In this document: piece after piece, positions 16,067 to 18,386 of the stretch
How positions within the stretch are numbered: the first letter of the stretch is position 1
Layout: the number at the start of each line of letters is the position of its first letter
NCBI GenBank assembly: GCA_002323995.1
Contig: DCQY01000057.1
Coordinates: 1-18,386, forward strand
DNA length: 18,386 nucleotides
From: Akkermansiaceae bacterium UBA1506
GTDB taxonomy: Bacteria; Verrucomicrobiota; Verrucomicrobiia; Verrucomicrobiales; DEV007
Reading direction: 5' to 3'
Made by a program: the position numbers and the translations under genes
Notes under the pieces: model-generated
The model's database searches: none
What the model was told of the DNA's origin: nothing
The model's input: only the letters and a program-made list of their open reading frames with translations

Positions 16067-16178
16067 CCTATTCAAACATACGCGCGTCGAATCAATCAGC
16101 TTACAACTTTGACCAATCAATCCTCCAAGAAACAACCTTTTGCCTTTCTCCTTTCCCTAAATAGCCTAAAATGAAAAT

Positions 16179-17060
16179 ATGCCTCATCAGAGACTGAATG
16201 TCCTGAAAACTTATAAACTCTATATCGGGGGGAAGTTCCCCCGCACCGAGAGCGGAAGATACATGACTGCGACCAACGCCACCGACGGATCACACATCGC
16301 GCATTATTGCCAGGCTTCGCGCAAGGATCTAAGGGATGCGGTGGTTGCGGCTCGGTCGGCCTTCCCGGGATGGAGCAAAGCGACAGCCTATCTCCGGGGT
16401 CAAATTCTCTATCGCAGCGCTGAAATGATCGAGAGCCGCTTCGAAAGCTTTGTCGACGAACTTGTGTCAGTCACAGGCCGGAGCGAAGCCGAGGTCATTC
16501 GAGAGGTGGAAGCCTCAATCGATCGAATTGTTCACTTCGCCGGCTGGACCGACAAGTATTCCCAGATCTTTAGCTCGGTAAATCCCGTGGCCTCGTCACA
16601 TTTTAATTTTTCGGTGCCAGAGCCTACCGGTGTCGTCGGAATCGTTTCACCCGATTCCCCCGAACTCCTTGGAATGATTTCCCTTATCGCATCGACCATC
16701 CTCACCGGAAACACTGCCGTAGTCATTGTCTCAAAAACAGCATCACTATCGGCTGTCTCGCTGGCAGAGGCGTTTGCCACATCTGACCTGCCTGGTGGAG
16801 TCGTTAATATTCTCACTGGAGCACGGGACGAACTAACTCCGTGGCTCGCCAGCCACATGGATGTTAATGCGATCATCGATGGATCGGGAGATCCGGACAT
16901 TCTCGAAACACTCAAGTCGGGCGCAGCAGACAATCTGAAGCGTGTCTCGGATCACTCATTTACCTCACCAGAGGATTGGTTTAAAGGAGCCGCATGCGAC
17001 CCTTATCGCATTCTCGACGGGACCGAAACAAAAACAGCCTGGCACCCGATCGGATCTTAA
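16179..17060 (+). CDS. Short aldehyde dehydrogenase homologue lacking the catalytic domain
   Basis: The 293-residue product begins like a full aldehyde dehydrogenase: TYKLYIGGKFPRTESGRY, then an N-terminal half of ALDH type including EPTGVVGIVSP, ILTGNTAVV and LPGGVVNILTG, up to AADNLKRV near residue 256. Where ALDHs continue with the LELGGK segment and the catalytic-cysteine domain, this protein has about 16 unrelated residues and then ends in DPYRILDGTETKTAWHPIGS. This resembles the C-terminal tail of full-length ALDHs. The roughly 180-residue catalytic domain is thus missing rather than the whole 3' end. The cofactor motifs are also altered: PWN is PDS, and the FTGS loop is IDGSGD. The frame is intact and deoB follows after 12 bp. 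It probably serves as a structural partner of an active ALDH oxidising acetaldehyde from DeoC; that is inference. Confidence 0.86.
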   Translation: MPHQRLNVLKTYKLYIGGKFPRTESGRYMTATNATDGSHIAHYCQASRKDLRDAVVAARSAFPGWSKATAYLRGQILYRSAEMIESRFESFVDELVSVTGRSEAEVIREVEASIDRIVHFAGWTDKYSQIFSSVNPVASSHFNFSVPEPTGVVGIVSPDSPELLGMISLIASTILTGNTAVVIVSKTASLSAVSLAEAFATSDLPGGVVNILTGARDELTPWLASHMDVNAIIDGSGDPDILETLKSGAADNLKRVSDHSFTSPEDWFKGAACDPYRILDGTETKTAWHPIGS

Positions 17061-17072
17061 CCTCTTTTTCGA

Positions 17073-18230
17073 GTGAAACAGGCCCTGCTCATCGTTCTTG
17101 ACTCGGTCGGCATCGGGTATGCACCTGACGCCGCGTCATTTGGAGACACTGGGGCTAATACCTTGCGACACATTCGAGAAACGGTTGCTGGTTTTTGCAT
17201 ACCTCATCTTGACGCGGCAGGACTGAGGGCCTCCGAATGCCTGTCTGCTGGAGAGGCACTCCCACCCGATGAAACCAGCTTGTCATTCGGCGCCATGACA
17301 GAACTTTCCGCTGGTAAAGATACCACTGCGGGCCATTGGGAGATAGCAGGATCACCTGTTCTGGAGCCTTTTCGCACCTACCAACAATTCCCTGAATCAC
17401 TGGTCGCAGAAATGGAGTCTCTGACTGGAGTGAGTTTCATTGGAAACTATGCCGAGTCAGGAACACTCATCCTCGAGCAACTCGGAGAACAGCACTGCCA
17501 AACCAAGCATCCAATTCTATACACCAGTGCCGATTCCGTCATCCAAATCGCAGCCCACGAAGAGGTCATCCCACTCGAATCGCTCTATGAAATTTGCCGT
17601 AATTGTCGGAAGATCGCTGATCGGGAACGCATTGGCAGAGTTATTGCGAGGCCCTTCACCGGGGAGCCTGGAAAATTTTCGCGCACTCCAAATCGTCATG
17701 ACTTTTCGATGCTCCCTCCGGAAACCGTACTGAATCGTCTTTCAAACAGCGGGATCCAGACCGTTGGAGTCGGCAAGATCAGTGACATCTTTGCGGGGAG
17801 TGGTATCGACCACTCACACCCGACCGAAAACAACGCCGAGGGCTGCCGCTTTATTGATAGCCTATTGGCCGAAGCGCCGGCATGCCCCCGGCTTATCTTT
17901 GCCAATCTTGTCGATTTTGACATGTTGTTTGGCCATCGACGCGATCCAGTCGGATATGCCGCAGCACTGCAATTATTCGATGAATGGCTTGGAACGCTAC
18001 TTCCAAAACTAGATGACGAGCTTCTAGCCATCATAACTTCCGATCATGGAAATGATCCGACCTGGCTTGGTAGTGACCACACTCGTGAACGGGTTCCCTT
18101 GCTCTTACATACTCCTCACAAGAGTCGAAACCTCGGGATTCGTGAAAGCTACGCTGACATCTCAGCCAGTTTGTCGGCCTGGTTTGATGTCGATCACAGC
18201 GGGCTTGCCGGAAAGAGTTTTATCGAATAA
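17073..18230 (+). CDS. deoB: Phosphopentomutase
   Basis: DeoB interconverts ribose or deoxyribose 1-phosphate and 5-phosphate in the cytoplasm, linking nucleoside phosphorylases to the pentose pathway and to DeoC. The 385-residue protein belongs to the alkaline phosphatase superfamily and is complete. It has the N-terminal metal site LDSVGIGYAPDA (Asp10) and FGDTGANTL, and the catalytic threonine loop AGKDTTAGHWE (Thr84/Thr85). Later blocks are YTSADSVIQIAAHEE, NLVDFDMLFGHRRDP and ITSDHGNDPTWLGSDHTRE, supplying the Asp and His ligands. Length is typical (about 390-410). GTG at 17073 is the start because conserved residues begin at once (MKQALLIVLDSVG). No Shine-Dalgarno sequence is apparent. 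It lies 12 bp after the ALDH-like gene and is probably co-transcribed. deoC, deoA and cdd are not in the window. Confidence 0.96.
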   Translation: MKQALLIVLDSVGIGYAPDAASFGDTGANTLRHIRETVAGFCIPHLDAAGLRASECLSAGEALPPDETSLSFGAMTELSAGKDTTAGHWEIAGSPVLEPFRTYQQFPESLVAEMESLTGVSFIGNYAESGTLILEQLGEQHCQTKHPILYTSADSVIQIAAHEEVIPLESLYEICRNCRKIADRERIGRVIARPFTGEPGKFSRTPNRHDFSMLPPETVLNRLSNSGIQTVGVGKISDIFAGSGIDHSHPTENNAEGCRFIDSLLAEAPACPRLIFANLVDFDMLFGHRRDPVGYAAALQLFDEWLGTLLPKLDDELLAIITSDHGNDPTWLGSDHTRERVPLLLHTPHKSRNLGIRESYADISASLSAWFDVDHSGLAGKSFIE

Positions 18231-18261
18231 GACGCCAACCTGAGGCTCAAAATCTTAGGAG

Positions 18262-18300
18262 TAACACCGCTCTTAAATCCTATCTCCTTCAGCGCGGTTA
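18262..18300. terminator. Imperfect stem-loop after deoB
   Basis: TAACACCGCTCT (18262-18273) pairs with AGCGCGGTTA (18291-18300), with a two-base bulge, one mismatch and a 17-base loop. A second short stem, TTGGTT (18311-18316) with AACCAA (18322-18327), is followed by a T/C-rich stretch. Either could end deoB transcription; neither is a textbook terminator. Confidence 0.3.
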
Positions 18301-18315
18301 GTTGCTAAAATTGGT

Positions 18316-18386
18316 TCAAAAAACCAACACTTCTTTCGCCTTTTCTAAATCGAGAATTACTTCAGCTATCCAAACTTTTTTCTGGC
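18316..18386 (-). CDS. Possible C-terminal end of a minus-strand gene, cut by window edge
   Basis: On the minus strand an open frame runs from the window edge to TGA at 18318-18316 and reads ...KKVWIAEVILDLEKAKEV... before ending LVF. The alternation of hydrophobic and charged residues looks like the end of a real protein and would be convergent with deoB. With only about 22 codons visible, chance is a serious alternative and no family can be named. Confidence 0.3.
   Translation of the reverse strand, partial: QKKVWIAEVILDLEKAKEVLVF

Overview
The window reads as a chromosomal segment of a Gram-negative bacterium, most likely from the PVC group and probably Verrucomicrobiota. This is inferred from gene content and style: about half G+C by eye, a Bat (aerotolerance) cluster, a secreted beta-propeller protein of the PQQ/ASST-like kind, a MauE/DoxX-type membrane protein, and starts that mostly lack a Shine-Dalgarno sequence. 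No rRNA, tRNA, CRISPR array, insertion sequence or prophage gene was seen. The genus cannot be named from the sequence alone.

Positions 1-11323 are one plus-strand run with short gaps or overlaps. It begins with the 3' part of plsX, then fabH (fatty-acid and phospholipid initiation). A four-gene Bat cluster follows: batA, a fused batB-batC, batD, and a batE-like gene with TPR, two membrane helices and an SH3-like tail. Then come a secreted beta-propeller protein of unknown role, rsmB (16S rRNA m5C methyltransferase), and a membrane-anchored member of the nucleotide pyrophosphatase/phosphodiesterase (NPP) family that appears to have lost most of its metal ligands. The usual Bat companions, a MoxR ATPase and a DUF58 protein, are not next to the cluster.

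Positions 11324-12521 hold a minus-strand MauE/DoxX-like gene, convergent with the NPP-like gene, and then about 730 bp with no convincing gene. That gap is AT-richer than its surroundings, may carry decayed coding sequence, and ends in inverted repeats just upstream of cysJ. cysJ (sulfite reductase flavoprotein) stands alone, without the cysI hemoprotein gene. It is convergent with a minus-strand pair: a two-helix, coiled-coil membrane protein and a Ste24-type M48 membrane metallopeptidase.

From 16179 the plus strand carries a short aldehyde-dehydrogenase (ALDH) homologue followed 12 bp later by deoB (phosphopentomutase). This suggests deoxynucleoside catabolism: DeoB feeds deoxyribose-5-phosphate to the DeoC aldolase, which releases acetaldehyde. 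The ALDH homologue has the N-terminal cofactor-type domain and an ALDH-like C-terminal tail but no catalytic cysteine domain, so it is probably a non-catalytic partner. The last 70 bases may hold the end of a minus-strand gene.

The most unusual items are the two apparent pseudoenzymes (NPP-like and ALDH-like), the BatB-BatC fusion with its long Q/N/E/D-rich tail, and the gap before cysJ with a CRP-type GTGA-N6-TCAC site. I did not find strong evidence of an entirely new multi-gene system.
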